A stretch of 64,000 nucleotides of DNA from Ideonella livida (GCF_010499455.1 NZ_JAAGOH010000021.1:1-64000); one strand, 5' to 3'; shown: positions 8,768 to 18,107, numbered from the stretch's first letter. Made by a program: numbers and translations. Notes: generated by a model from the letters alone, not told the origin.

Positions 8768-10369
8768 ATGGCATCCCTCCCCAGCACCTGCGCCCTGGTG
8801 TGGTTCAAGCGCGATCTGCGCGTGCAAGACCATGCGGCGCTGTGTGCGGCCGCCGCCTGCGACCACGCCCTGGGCCTGGTGGTGGTGGAGCCCGAATGGA
8901 TGGACAGCCCCGAGTGCGACCCCCAGCACCTGGCCTGGCTGGGGGCGTCGGTGCAGGCCCTGCGCGCCGCGCTGCAGCCCTGGGGCCTGCCGCTGCGGGT
9001 GGCCGTGGGGGCCATGCCCGAGGTGCTGGCTCGCCTGCACGCCGACTGGGGCATCACCCACCTGTTCAGCCATGAGGAGACCGGGCCGTTTTGGAGCTGG
9101 ACGCGCGACCGGCGCGTGGCCGCCTGGTGCCGTGCCCAGGGCGTGGTGTGGCAGGAGTGGCCGCAGACCGGCGTGGTGCGCCGCCTGCGCCAGCGCAACG
9201 GCTGGGCGGCGCGCTGGCAGGCGCGCATGGACGCGCCCGCTTGGCCGCTGCCGCAGGGCCTGCGCGGCCTGCCCGGGGCGGCCGGCGGCGAGGTGCCCAC
9301 GCCAGCGCACTGCGGCTGGCCGCCCGCCCGCCCGCTGCCGCCGGCCGGCCCAGCCGCCGGGCAGGCGGTGCTGCAGGACTTTCTGACCCGCCGCGGCGGG
9401 CACTACCGGCACGACCTCTCCAGCCCCTTGAGCGCAGCCCATGGCTGCTCGCGCCTGTCGGCCCACCTGGCCTTTGGCAGCTTGTCCATGCGCCAGGTGC
9501 ACCAGGCCACCGAGGCCCGGCTGCAGCAGCTGCGCACCCAGGCCGAGGACGCCAGCGGCCTGCTGGCCGAGGCCGACGGCAGCGGCCTGGACGTGCAGGA
9601 CGCCGCCGCTGCCCACCGCCGTTGGGCCTACCACCTGCAGGGCTTTGCCAGCCGGCTGCGCTGGCATTGCCACTTCATGCAGAAGCTGGAGGACCAGCCT
9701 GACCTGGAGCTGCGCAACCTGGCCCGCAGCCTGGATGGCCTGCGCGACGAGCGGCTGGACGCCCGGGGCCGGCCGGCCGACCCGCAGGCTGCCGAGCGTT
9801 TTGCCGCCTGGTGCGCCGGTCGCACCGGCTTTCCCATGGTCGACGCCTGCATGCGCCAGCTGCGCGCCACCGGTTGGCTCAACTTCCGCATGCGGGCCTT
9901 GCTGGTGAGCTTTGCCGCCTACCACCTGGGGCTGCACTGGCGGGCGCCGGGGCTGTTCCTGGCGCGGCAGTTCCTGGACTTCGAGCCCGGCATCCACTGG
10001 TCGCAGATGCAGATGCAGTCCGGCACCACCGGCATCAACACCTTGCGGCTGTACTCGCCCGCCAAGCAGGCGCAGGACCACGACCCCCAGGGCGTGTACC
10101 GCCGTCGCTGGCTGCCCGACTGGGGCACGCCCGACTACCCGCCACCGGTGGTGGACGAGGCCCGCGCCCTGGCCGACATCAAGGCCCGCCTGTGGCAGGC
10201 CCGCCGCCAGCCCGAGGCGCAGGCCGAGGCCGATGCGCTGCAGGACCGCCACGGCTCGCGCAAGAGCGGCCTGCCCCCCAGCGGGCGGGCGGCCCGGGGC
10301 GCCCGCCGCCGCGCCGCACCCGCACCCGAGCCCGCGCAGCAGCTCACGCTGTTTGACCCGCTCTCCTGA
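8768..10369 (+). CDS. Photolyase/cryptochrome family protein 1
   Basis: A 533-residue flavoprotein. It has an N-terminal alpha/beta antenna domain (about 1-150, opening CALVWFKRDLRVQDHAAL) and a helical FAD domain (about 190-450) with GRTGFPMVDACMRQL. The flavin-pocket segment reads IHWSQMQMQSGTTGIN in place of the WQWAAGTGxDA of standard class I CPD photolyases, so it belongs to a divergent subgroup. It would use light to repair UV dimers or act as a photosensor. The C terminus ends PAQQLTLFDPLS; QLTLF matches the beta-clamp binding pentapeptide. It is the first gene of the operon; a GTG at 8762 is an alternative start. Confidence 0.85.
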   Translation: MASLPSTCALVWFKRDLRVQDHAALCAAAACDHALGLVVVEPEWMDSPECDPQHLAWLGASVQALRAALQPWGLPLRVAVGAMPEVLARLHADWGITHLFSHEETGPFWSWTRDRRVAAWCRAQGVVWQEWPQTGVVRRLRQRNGWAARWQARMDAPAWPLPQGLRGLPGAAGGEVPTPAHCGWPPARPLPPAGPAAGQAVLQDFLTRRGGHYRHDLSSPLSAAHGCSRLSAHLAFGSLSMRQVHQATEARLQQLRTQAEDASGLLAEADGSGLDVQDAAAAHRRWAYHLQGFASRLRWHCHFMQKLEDQPDLELRNLARSLDGLRDERLDARGRPADPQAAERFAAWCAGRTGFPMVDACMRQLRATGWLNFRMRALLVSFAAYHLGLHWRAPGLFLARQFLDFEPGIHWSQMQMQSGTTGINTLRLYSPAKQAQDHDPQGVYRRRWLPDWGTPDYPPPVVDEARALADIKARLWQARRQPEAQAEADALQDRHGSRKSGLPPSGRAARGARRRAAPAPEPAQQLTLFDPLS

Positions 10370-10402
10370 CCCCACACGTCGACCCGCTGCCGAGCCTGCC
10401 CC

Positions 10403-10597
10403 ATGTCCCGAGCCAACCGTTCCACCGCCGCTCCGCACTTTGCCGGGGCCAAGGGCCTCAAGGCCCGGCTGCCGGTCAAGCCCTGCGCTCACTGCGGCCG
10501 TCCCATGGCCTGGCGCCGGGCCTGGGCCCGCTGCTGGGACGAGGTGCGCCACTGCTCCGAGGCTTGCCGCGCCCAGGCCCGCCGCGATCACCGTTGA
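10403..10597 (+). CDS. DUF2256 domain protein
   Basis: A 64-residue basic protein with CAHCGRPMAWRRAWARCWDEV followed by RHCSEAC, the family signature with two Cys pairs likely to bind zinc. DUF2256 proteins are found next to photolyase/cryptochrome genes in many proteobacteria; their role is unknown. It sits between two photolyase genes, with 33 and 10 bases of spacer, so it is co-transcribed. Confidence 0.88.
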   Translation: MSRANRSTAAPHFAGAKGLKARLPVKPCAHCGRPMAWRRAWARCWDEVRHCSEACRAQARRDHR

Positions 10598-10607
10598 CCG
10601 CCACCCC

Positions 10608-12323
10608 ATGACCTCGCCTGCCGCCGCCCCGCCTCCGCTGCGCCATCTGGTGCTGGTGCTGGGCGACCAGCTGGATCCGGAGGCCGCCGCCTTCGACGGT
10701 TTCGACCCCGCCCAGGACGCGGTGTGGATGGCCGAGGTGGAGGAGGAGTCCACCCATGTGCCCTCCAGCCAGCCGCGCATTGCCCTGTTCCTGGCGGCCA
10801 TGCGGCACTTTGCCCGCGCGCAGGCCTTGCGCGGTCGCACGGTGCACTACACCCGGCTGATGCCGCACCGCGACCCCGCCGCCCCGCCCGACACCCTGGC
10901 CACCCAGCTGGCCCGGGCGCTGGCCCGCTTGCGCCCCCGGGCCCTGGTGATGACCGCCCCCGGTGAGGCCCGGGTGCTGGCCGCGCTGCGCGCCCAGGCG
11001 CAGGCCGCCGGCCTGGACCTGGACGTGCGCGAGGACCGGCATTTCTTGTGCAGCGTGCGCGACTTTGCGCGTCACGCCCGGAGCCGGCGCCAGCTGCGGC
11101 TGGAATGGTTCTACCGCGAGCTGCGCCAGCGGTACCGGGTGTTGATGGATCCGGCGCCCGGCGACCCCGACGGCCCGCCCACCCAGCCCAGCGGCGGCCG
11201 CTGGAACTTTGACCCCGAGAACCGCGAGGCCTTCCCTGCCAGCGGCCCGCCGCCGGTGCCGGTGCCGCCGGCCTTTGCGCCCGACGCCATCACCCGGGAG
11301 GTGCTGGCGCTGGTGGCCCGCCGCTTTGGCCACCACCCAGGCGAGCTCGCCTCGTTTGCCTGGCCGGTTACGCGCGGGCAGGCCCTGCAGGCGCTGCAGG
11401 CCTTCATCGCCCAGCGCCTGCCCGACTTTGGCCGCTGGCAAGACGCGCTGTGGCCGGACCAGCCGGTACTGTGGCATTCGCAGCTCTCGGCCGCGCTCAA
11501 CCTCAAGCTGCTGCACCCGGCCGAGGTGGTGGCCGCCACCGAGGCCGCCTACCGCGCCGGCCACGCCCCGCTGGCCAGCGTGGAGGGCTTCATCCGCCAG
11601 ATCCTGGGCTGGCGCGAGTACGTGCGTGGCCTGTACTGGACCCGCATGCCCGCCTACGGCCAGCTCAACGCCCTGGATGCGCAGGAGCCGCTGCCCGCCT
11701 TCTACTGGACCGGCCAGACCCCCATGGCCTGCCTGGCCGACGCCATTGGCCAGACCCTGGCGCATGGCTACGCCCACCACATCCAGCGCCTGATGGTGAC
11801 CGGCCTGTACGCCCTGCTGCTGGGCGTGCGGCCGCAGGCCGTGCACCGCTGGTATCTGGCGGTGTACGTGGACGCGGTGGAATGGGTGGAGCTGCCCAAC
11901 ACCCTGGGCATGAGCCAGCATGCCGACGGCGGCGTGATGGCCAGCAAGCCCTATATCGCCAGCGGCCGCTACATCGAGCGCCAGAGCGCCGGCCGCTTGT
12001 GCGCCGGCTGCCGCTACCGGCCGGGCGAGCGGGTGGGCCCGCAGGCCTGCCCCTTCACCACCCTGTACTGGGACTTTCTGATGCGCCACGAGGCCCGGCT
12101 GGCCGCCAACCCGCGCACCGTGATGCAGGTGCGCAACCTGGCCCGCATCGCTCCGGCTGAGCGCCAGGCCATCGCCACCCAGGCCCAGGCCTGGCGTGAG
12201 CGCTCGCGGGCCGAGGCCGCGGCCGGACCCTGGGCCGAGCCGCCGGGGGCCGGCGTACCCCCGGCCCCCGGCGTGCCTGCCGCCGCGCCCGACCCCCAGG
12301 CCACGCTGTTCGACCTGCCATGA
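10608..12323 (+). CDS. FeS-BCP type (6-4) photolyase/cryptochrome
   Basis: A 571-residue protein of the iron-sulfur bacterial cryptochrome/photolyase class (PhrB/CryB). The N-terminal domain opens RHLVLVLGDQLDPEAAAFDG. Four cysteines at 375, 465, 468 and 481 have nearly the spacing of the [4Fe-4S] ligands of Agrobacterium PhrB. This class repairs (6-4) photoproducts using FAD, a lumazine antenna and the cluster. The FAD domain contains GYAHHIQRLMVTGLYALLL. The tail ends DPQATLFDLP, another QxxLF-type clamp motif. The start at 10608 is the first ATG after the DUF2256 stop; it overlaps the next gene by four bases. Confidence 0.93.
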   Translation: MTSPAAAPPPLRHLVLVLGDQLDPEAAAFDGFDPAQDAVWMAEVEEESTHVPSSQPRIALFLAAMRHFARAQALRGRTVHYTRLMPHRDPAAPPDTLATQLARALARLRPRALVMTAPGEARVLAALRAQAQAAGLDLDVREDRHFLCSVRDFARHARSRRQLRLEWFYRELRQRYRVLMDPAPGDPDGPPTQPSGGRWNFDPENREAFPASGPPPVPVPPAFAPDAITREVLALVARRFGHHPGELASFAWPVTRGQALQALQAFIAQRLPDFGRWQDALWPDQPVLWHSQLSAALNLKLLHPAEVVAATEAAYRAGHAPLASVEGFIRQILGWREYVRGLYWTRMPAYGQLNALDAQEPLPAFYWTGQTPMACLADAIGQTLAHGYAHHIQRLMVTGLYALLLGVRPQAVHRWYLAVYVDAVEWVELPNTLGMSQHADGGVMASKPYIASGRYIERQSAGRLCAGCRYRPGERVGPQACPFTTLYWDFLMRHEARLAANPRTVMQVRNLARIAPAERQAIATQAQAWRERSRAEAAAGPWAEPPGAGVPPAPGVPAAAPDPQATLFDLP

Positions 12324-13537
12324 GCGCGACCCCCCAGACGAGCGGCGCGACGGATCAGGCCTTTGCGCCCACCCTGGCGGCGGCCCGGCTGCGCCTGCAG
12401 GCCGTGCGCCCCGGCGACTACGCCCGCAGCCGCAACCACCTGGACGGCGCCGTCACCCGGCTCTCGCCCTACCTGACCCACGGGCTGCTGCAGCCGGCCC
12501 AGGTGCTGGCGCATCTGCAGGCGGCCCACAACCTGCCGCCCCGCCACAAGCTGGTGGCTGAGCTGGGCTGGCGGGCCTGGTTCCGCCACGTCTGGCAGCA
12601 CGAGGGGGCGGGCATCCTGCGATCCCTGCACGCCGGTCCGCGGCCCGAGGCCGCCTACGCCCGCCAACTGCCGGCGGACCTGCTGCAGGCGCGCACCGGC
12701 CTGGCGGTGGTCGACCAGGCGGTGCGCGCGCTGCACGGCCAGGGCTGGCTGCACAACCACGCCCGGCTGTGGCTGGCCTCATATGTGGTGCATGGGCGTG
12801 GGGTGCACTGGCGGGTGGGGGCAGACTGGATGTTCCGCCACCTGCTCGATGGGGACCTGGCCAGCAACCACCTCTCCTGGCAGTGGGTGGCCGGCACCGG
12901 CAGCGCCAAGCCCTACCTCTTCAACGCCGAGAACGTGCGCCGCTTTGCGCCGCCCGCCTGGTGGGTGGACGGCAGTGTGCTGGACACCGACTACGACACG
13001 CTGGCCGCTTGGGCCCGGGGGGAGACGGCCCCGGTTTCGGCCCCGGTTTCGGCCCCGACAGCGGCCCCCACGGCGACCCTTGACGCAGACCCGCCCGGCG
13101 AGCCCCCGTGCTGGCCGGCGCCACCTCCGGGCGCGCCCTTGCGCTTGACCCCTGCCGACCCTCAGGCCGTGGCCGGCCGCGAGGTCTGGCTGGTGCATGC
13201 CTGGGCCCTGGGCGAGCCCCCGCCGGGCTGCCCGGTCGGGGCGCTGGTGCTGCCGGTGGGGGTGGCCGACTGGCATGCGCGCTGGCCCTGGAGCGCCCGC
13301 CGCTGGGACTTCGTGCTGCGGCGCATGGGGCAACTGGCGCCGCAGGGCTGGTGGGATACCGCCGCAGCCCTCAGCCAGGCCTTGGGCGCCGCCGGCCGGG
13401 TGCACGGCTGGGCCGATCCGCACCTGGGCGACCTCAATGCCCGCTGGGGCCTGCGCCCGCCGCCCGCGGCCTTTGCCGACCCGGGCCGCCGCTGCCGCTC
13501 CTTCTCCGACTGGTGGTCCCGGGTGAGCGCCGATTGA
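12320..13537 (+). CDS. Photolyase-like FAD-binding protein lacking an N-terminal antenna domain
   Basis: A 405-residue protein. It begins directly with the helical FAD-binding domain (about 18-245), including SRNHLDGAVTRLSPYLTHG, GWLHNHARLWLASY and SWQWVAGTGSAKPYLFNAEN. The usual N-terminal antenna domain is missing. A Pro/Ala/Ser linker (about 236-275) leads to a C-terminal alpha/beta domain (about 283-405) containing WLVHAWALG and WPWSARRWDFVLRRMGQL, which recalls the second half of an antenna domain. The function is unproven. Last gene of the photolyase operon; ATGA overlap with the FeS-BCP gene. Confidence 0.8.
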   Translation: MSATPQTSGATDQAFAPTLAAARLRLQAVRPGDYARSRNHLDGAVTRLSPYLTHGLLQPAQVLAHLQAAHNLPPRHKLVAELGWRAWFRHVWQHEGAGILRSLHAGPRPEAAYARQLPADLLQARTGLAVVDQAVRALHGQGWLHNHARLWLASYVVHGRGVHWRVGADWMFRHLLDGDLASNHLSWQWVAGTGSAKPYLFNAENVRRFAPPAWWVDGSVLDTDYDTLAAWARGETAPVSAPVSAPTAAPTATLDADPPGEPPCWPAPPPGAPLRLTPADPQAVAGREVWLVHAWALGEPPPGCPVGALVLPVGVADWHARWPWSARRWDFVLRRMGQLAPQGWWDTAAALSQALGAAGRVHGWADPHLGDLNARWGLRPPPAAFADPGRRCRSFSDWWSRVSAD

Positions 13538-13567
13538 AGCCCGCCGGCGCCTGGGGCCAGACGGGGC

Positions 13568-14626
13568 TCAGGCCTTGGGGGTGTCGGGGCCGGTGAGGGG
13601 GCCGGCGGGGGACGACGCTGCGGCCGGTCCCTGTGGGTCGGCCGGTGCGGGGCCGGCAGGCGTGCGGCGGTGCGCGCGCGGATGGGCTTGGTCGTACACC
13701 TGGGCCAGGTGCTGGAAGTCCAGCCGGGTGTAGACCTGGGTGCTGCGGATGCTGGCGTGCCCCAGCAGTTCCTGCACACCGCGCAGGTCACCGCTGGACT
13801 GCAGCAGGTGCGAGGCGTAGCTGTGGCGCAGCATGTGCGGATGCACCGGCACGTCCAGCCCCGCCTGCCGGCCCTGGGCACGCACCCGCTGGCGCACCTG
13901 GTCGGCGCTCAGGCGCCGGCCCCGCTGGCCGACGAACAGCGCGGTCTCCTGCGGGGCTGCCAGGCTGGCGCGGTGGTCCAGCCATTCGCGCAGGGCCTGC
14001 AGTGCGGCGGCCCCCAGCGGGGCGCTGCGCCGCCGGCTGCCCTTGCCCAGCACCTGCACGCAGGCCTCCTCCAGGTCCAGCCAACCGGCGGCGCCGGGGT
14101 GGGCATGCAGGTCCAGGCCCACCAGCTCGGCCACCCGCAGCCCGGCGCCGTACAGCAGTTCCACCAGGGCCCGGTCGCGGGCCTGGGCGGCGGGGTGCGG
14201 GTGGGCTCCCGGGGCTTCGGCCAGGCGCACGGCGTCGTCCACACCCAGGGCCTTGGGCAGGGGCTGGGGCGCGCGGGGCGGCCGCAGGCCCTCGATGGGA
14301 TTGGCCCGCGGTGCCCCGGGGGCGCCGCCGCGGCACCACCAGCGGTACAGGCCACGCCAGGACGCGAGCATCAGGGCCAGGCTGCGTGGCCCCAGTCCCT
14401 GGGCATGGGCCTGAGCCATCAGGCGCCGGGCGGTGGCCGGGCCCAGCCGGTCCAGGGAGAGGCCGTGCTGCGCCACGCCCTGGGCCAGACGCGCCAGGGC
14501 CTGGGCATACAGGGCCAGGGAGCGCGCCGCCAGGCGGCGCTCCACCCGCAGGTGGGTGAGGTAGGCGGGCAGCGGGTCGGGCAGGGGGGCGGGCCGGTCG
14601 GCCGGCCCCGGCGGGGCCGGGCTCAG
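13568..14626 (-). CDS. xerC: Tyrosine recombinase XerC
   Basis: Site-specific recombinase that resolves chromosome dimers at dif together with XerD. The SAM-like N-terminal domain begins at LPAYLTHLRVERRLAARSLA and the catalytic domain is complete. The first Arg is in GLRVAELVGLDL, His/Arg in HPHMLRHSYASHL, and the last His and the Tyr nucleophile in GHASIRSTQVYTRLD. The start is uncertain: no ATG, GTG or TTG lies in frame between the DUF484 stop and the first conserved helix. I give 14626, a CTG overlapping the DUF484 TGA (352 residues). The tail after about residue 305 is Pro/Ala-rich and not conserved. It follows DUF484 as in most Burkholderiales. Confidence 0.88.
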   Translation of the reverse strand: MSPAPPGPADRPAPLPDPLPAYLTHLRVERRLAARSLALYAQALARLAQGVAQHGLSLDRLGPATARRLMAQAHAQGLGPRSLALMLASWRGLYRWWCRGGAPGAPRANPIEGLRPPRAPQPLPKALGVDDAVRLAEAPGAHPHPAAQARDRALVELLYGAGLRVAELVGLDLHAHPGAAGWLDLEEACVQVLGKGSRRRSAPLGAAALQALREWLDHRASLAAPQETALFVGQRGRRLSADQVRQRVRAQGRQAGLDVPVHPHMLRHSYASHLLQSSGDLRGVQELLGHASIRSTQVYTRLDFQHLAQVYDQAHPRAHRRTPAGPAPADPQGPAAASSPAGPLTGPDTPKA

Positions 14627-15435
14627 AGCGAGGGACCGTCCGAGAGGTCCACCGCCTGCAGCACCGGCAGGCGGCTGGGGGTGAAACCGCTGGGCCGCTC
14701 GGGGTCTTGCGGCTGCAGGGCCGCGCGTTCGCTCACCATCAGGCGGCCCAGGGCGGCGCTGGCGATCTCGCCCAGCTGCTCCAGGAACTCCACGCCCATG
14801 TCGGCCTGGTAGCGGGTGACGTCGGGCGAGCCCAGCACCAGCAGGCCGTAGCACTCGCCGCCGGCACGGCCCAGGCGCAGCGGCACCATGGCCATGGACT
14901 GGGTGTGCTCGCCGCCGTCCTCGAACCAGCGGGCGGCCTCGAAGTCCATGTTGGCGCCGCAGTAGGGCTGCGACAGGCTGGCGGCAAAGGTCTTGAGGTC
15001 CTCGCTGACGGGCTGGGCCCAGGGCAGGTGGGCATGCTCGGGGGCATAGCGCCAGACCCGCAGCGCCACCTGCGGCACCATGAACTCGTGGCGCAGCTGC
15101 TCGATGAGCACCTGGCCCAGCAGCGAGGCGCTGCGCGCCAGCATGAGGGCCCGGGTCCAGCGGTGCATGCGGTCGGACAGCACCATGTTCTCCTGGCCGG
15201 CGCGGATCATGTCCATGATCTTGCGCTCCAGCCCCTTGATGCGTTCGCGCAGCAGCTCCATCTGCCGCTCCTGCAGCGAGACGGTGCGGTGGCTGTGCGG
15301 GCTCACCAGCTGCAGGCTGGCCAGCAGGCCGGCATGGCGCTCGAAGAACTCCGGCGTGGCCGCCAGGTAGTGGGCGATGTCGGTCTCGGTGATGCCCGCC
15401 AGGGCGCCTTGCAGGGGTTGGTGCTCGCCGCTCAC
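14623..15435 (-). CDS. DUF484 family protein
   Basis: A 270-residue GAF-like DUF484 protein. It has an N-terminal helical part ([20 protein letters not shown]), a coiled-coil stretch around residues 55-75 and a GAF-like domain to about 245. It is consistently encoded between dapF and xerC in proteobacteria; its molecular role is not known. Its start overlaps the dapF stop by four bases, and its stop is at the presumed xerC start, so dapF-DUF484-xerC is a coupled operon. Confidence 0.9.
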   Translation of the reverse strand: MSGEHQPLQGALAGITETDIAHYLAATPEFFERHAGLLASLQLVSPHSHRTVSLQERQMELLRERIKGLERKIMDMIRAGQENMVLSDRMHRWTRALMLARSASLLGQVLIEQLRHEFMVPQVALRVWRYAPEHAHLPWAQPVSEDLKTFAASLSQPYCGANMDFEAARWFEDGGEHTQSMAMVPLRLGRAGGECYGLLVLGSPDVTRYQADMGVEFLEQLGEIASAALGRLMVSERAALQPQDPERPSGFTPSRLPVLQAVDLSDGPSL

Positions 15436-16289
15436 AGCTCGATCTCTCCTTCAAAGACGGTGACGGCCGGCCCGGTCATCATCACCGGGTGGCCCAGGCC
15501 GGCCCAGTGGATGGTGAGCAGGCCGCCGCGGGTGTGCACGTCCACGGTGTCGTCCAGCCAACCGGCCCGGATGCCCACCACCACCGCGGCGCAGGCACCG
15601 GTGCCGCAGGCCAGGGTCTCGCCCGCGTCGCGCTCGAAGACGCGCAGGGCGATCTCACGGCGGCTGCGCACCTCCATGAAGCCGGCATTGACCTTGCGGG
15701 GGAAGCGCGCATGGGCCTCGACCTGCGGGCCCAGCAGGTCCACCGGGGCGGTGTCGGCCCGCTCCACCCGCTGCACCGCATGGGGGTTGCCCATGGAGAC
15801 CACGCCCACCTCGACGCTGACGCCGTCGGCCAGGGCCAGGGGCCAGAAGTCAAAGCCATTGACCGGCGTCGGCTGCAGGCCGCTGGGGTCGAAGGGCAGG
15901 CGTGCGGCCTCGAAGACCGGCTGGTTCATGTTGACGGTGACCCGGCCATCGGGTTGTGCACGCAACTCCAGCAGGTTGTTCACCGTCTCCACCCGCAGCG
16001 GGTTGCGGGTGGACAAGCCGTGGTCGTGGACGTAGCGCACGAAGCAGCGCGAGCCGTTGCCGCATTGCTCGACCTCGTCGCCGGTGGCGCCGTTGAAGAT
16101 GCGGTAGCGGAAATCCACGTCGTCGCGGTGGGGCCGCTCCACCACGAGGATCTGGTCGGCGCCGACGCCGAAGCGGCGGTCGCCGAGGTGGCGCAGCTGG
16201 GCGGGGCTGAGCGCAAGGGGCGCGGCCGTGGCGTCGATCACCACGAAGTCGTTGCCCGCGCCATGCATCTTGGTGAATCGCAGTCGCAT
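15432..16289 (-). CDS. dapF: Diaminopimelate epimerase
   Basis: A 285-residue enzyme converting LL- to meso-diaminopimelate for peptidoglycan and lysine synthesis in the cytoplasm. The two catalytic cysteines are visible: Cys76 in EQCGNGSRC and Cys228 in LACGTGAC. The N terminus [19 protein letters not shown] is canonical. It starts the dapF-DUF484-xerC unit, 31 bases downstream of the acyltransferase pair on the same strand. Confidence 0.97.
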   Translation of the reverse strand: MRLRFTKMHGAGNDFVVIDATAAPLALSPAQLRHLGDRRFGVGADQILVVERPHRDDVDFRYRIFNGATGDEVEQCGNGSRCFVRYVHDHGLSTRNPLRVETVNNLLELRAQPDGRVTVNMNQPVFEAARLPFDPSGLQPTPVNGFDFWPLALADGVSVEVGVVSMGNPHAVQRVERADTAPVDLLGPQVEAHARFPRKVNAGFMEVRSRREIALRVFERDAGETLACGTGACAAVVVGIRAGWLDDTVDVHTRGGLLTIHWAGLGHPVMMTGPAVTVFEGEIEL

Positions 16290-16320
16290 GGCCCGGGATT
16301 ATGAAGGCCGGGGCGCGGCC

Positions 16321-17235
16321 TCAGTACAGCCGGGGCAGACCGTCGGGGCGGTTCTTGAAGCGGCGGTGGACCCACAGGTACTGGCCCGGCCGCTCCAGGA
16401 TGCGGGCCTCCAGCCAGCGGTTCCAGGCGGCGGCGGCGGCGCTCGGGTCGGGGTCGTCAAAGCCCTCGGGCGCCTCGCCCAGCCGGGCCACATAGCCCCG
16501 GCCCCAGGGCAGGATCTCCATGACCACGGTCTGCACCTGCAGGCCCATGCTGCGCGCCATGCGCGCTGGCGAGACCAGGGTGCACGCGGGCACGCCGAAG
16601 AAGGGCACAAAGGCCGAGTCCTTGCGGCCGAAGTCCATGTCGGGGGCGTTGCAGAAGATGGCCCCGTCCTTCTGCATGGCGCGCAGCACCGGGCGCACAC
16701 CCTCGGCGCGTTCGACCAGGATGGCCTGGGTCGGGTTGTGCCGCGAGCGTGCGCGCAGCAGCGCCGCGTCAAACACCGGATTGGGCTGGGCCTGGTAGAC
16801 GTCCACCACCGGGCGGCGCTGGCCCAGCAGGGCCACCGGGCCGATGAACTCCAGCGCCACGAAGTGCGGCAGCAGCCACATGGTGGGCTGGCCGGTGCGC
16901 TCGGCCCGCTGCAGGTCGCCCTCCACCCGGATCAGGCGCTGCAGCCGCGCCGAGGAGGCAAACAGCAGCAGGCTGCGCTCGAGCAAGCTGCGCACCAGCC
17001 AGCGCAGGTGGTCGCGCGCCAGGGCGCGGCGCTGGGCCTCGCTCCACTGCGGAAAGCACTGGCGCAGGTTGATCAGGGCGATGCGCCGGCGCGAGCGCGC
17101 CAGCGGCCAGGCCAGGGTGCCCAGCAGCCAGCCCGCGGCGGCCAGCACCGGCAGGGGCAGCCAGTGCAGCAGCCAGAACAGCGCCAGGGCGACGCGGGCG
17201 CCCCAGCGGGCGCCACGGCCCACGGTCCGGCTCAT
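16321..17235 (-). CDS. Lipid A/lysophospholipid acyltransferase 2 (LpxL/HtrB-like)
   Basis: A 304-residue member of the lipid A late acyltransferase family. It has an N-terminal membrane helix (about 12-40) and the acceptor motif region around LPHFVALEF (in place of HxxxxD/E, with His and Glu retained), and ends in WVHRRFKNRPDGLPRLY. It acts at the inner membrane, adding a secondary acyl chain to Kdo-lipid A. The start at 17235 overlaps the upstream paralogue by four bases, so the pair is translated together. Which acyl position each enzyme modifies cannot be told from sequence. Confidence 0.9.
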   Translation of the reverse strand: MSRTVGRGARWGARVALALFWLLHWLPLPVLAAAGWLLGTLAWPLARSRRRIALINLRQCFPQWSEAQRRALARDHLRWLVRSLLERSLLLFASSARLQRLIRVEGDLQRAERTGQPTMWLLPHFVALEFIGPVALLGQRRPVVDVYQAQPNPVFDAALLRARSRHNPTQAILVERAEGVRPVLRAMQKDGAIFCNAPDMDFGRKDSAFVPFFGVPACTLVSPARMARSMGLQVQTVVMEILPWGRGYVARLGEAPEGFDDPDPSAAAAAWNRWLEARILERPGQYLWVHRRFKNRPDGLPRLY

Positions 17236-18107
17236 GTCGGGCTCCCGGCGGCGGGCTCGGCCGGTGTGCGCCGGGGCCCCTTGTAGCGGTTGTAGCCCCA
17301 GAGGTACTGGGCAGGCGCCTGGCGGATGACCCAGGCCATGCCCTCGTTGACCGCCTGCGCCGCGGCGGCCTCGCCGGCTTCCACCGGCGGCAGGGACAGC
17401 GGCGCGTAGTGCATCACGTAGCCCCGGGCCCCCGGCAGGCGTTCGCACCAGGTCAGCAGTACGGCGCAGCCGGTCTGGTGCACCAGGCGGGCGGCCAGGG
17501 TCATGGTGTAGGCCCGCCGGCCGAAGAACTCGGCCCAGACGCCCTGGCCGTCCGGCGGCACCTGGTCGGGCAGGATGCCCAGGGTCTCGCCCTGGCGCAG
17601 GGCGCGGATCATCTGGCGCACCCCGCTCAGGCTGGCCGGCGCGGTGCGCATGCCCGGGCCGTCACGCGCGCCCACCTGCAGGCGTGCCAGCCAGTCCTGG
17701 CGGGCCGGCCGGTACAGACAGGTGATGGGCTTGAGGTGGCCCCAGCGCTCGGCATAGGCCACGCCGTTGAGCTCGAAGTTGCCCAGGTGCGGCGTCAGCA
17801 CGATCAGGCCCTTGCCGGCGGCCAGGGCCTGCTCCACGTACTCGGCCCCCTCCCAGCGCAGCACGTGACGGGTGCGCGGCTGGTCGCGGTCGCGAAACCA
17901 CATCCAGGGCACCTCGACGAACATGCGGCCGACCTCGGCTACGCTGGCGCGCCGCGTGGCCGGGTCCAGGCCGGCCTGGGCCGCGTGCGCGGCCAGCCGC
18001 CGCCGGTAGCCGGCCGAGCCCAGCCAGACGGCCCAGCCCACCATGCCGCCCACGGCATGCACCGCGCGCAAAGGCCAGCGGCCCACCCATTTCAACAACC
18101 GGATCAT
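17232..18107 (-). CDS. Lipid A/lysophospholipid acyltransferase 1 (LpxL/HtrB-like)
   Basis: A 291-residue LpxL-family protein. It has a membrane-anchoring N terminus (about 10-33) and the catalytic HxxxxE motif in TPHLGNFELNGVAY, followed by LYRPARQDWL and the C-terminal WGYNRYKGPRR. First gene of a two-gene acyltransferase unit divergent from metK, an arrangement common in Burkholderiales. Product role: secondary acylation of lipid A. Confidence 0.92.
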   Translation of the reverse strand: MIRLLKWVGRWPLRAVHAVGGMVGWAVWLGSAGYRRRLAAHAAQAGLDPATRRASVAEVGRMFVEVPWMWFRDRDQPRTRHVLRWEGAEYVEQALAAGKGLIVLTPHLGNFELNGVAYAERWGHLKPITCLYRPARQDWLARLQVGARDGPGMRTAPASLSGVRQMIRALRQGETLGILPDQVPPDGQGVWAEFFGRRAYTMTLAARLVHQTGCAVLLTWCERLPGARGYVMHYAPLSLPPVEAGEAAAAQAVNEGMAWVIRQAPAQYLWGYNRYKGPRRTPAEPAAGSPT

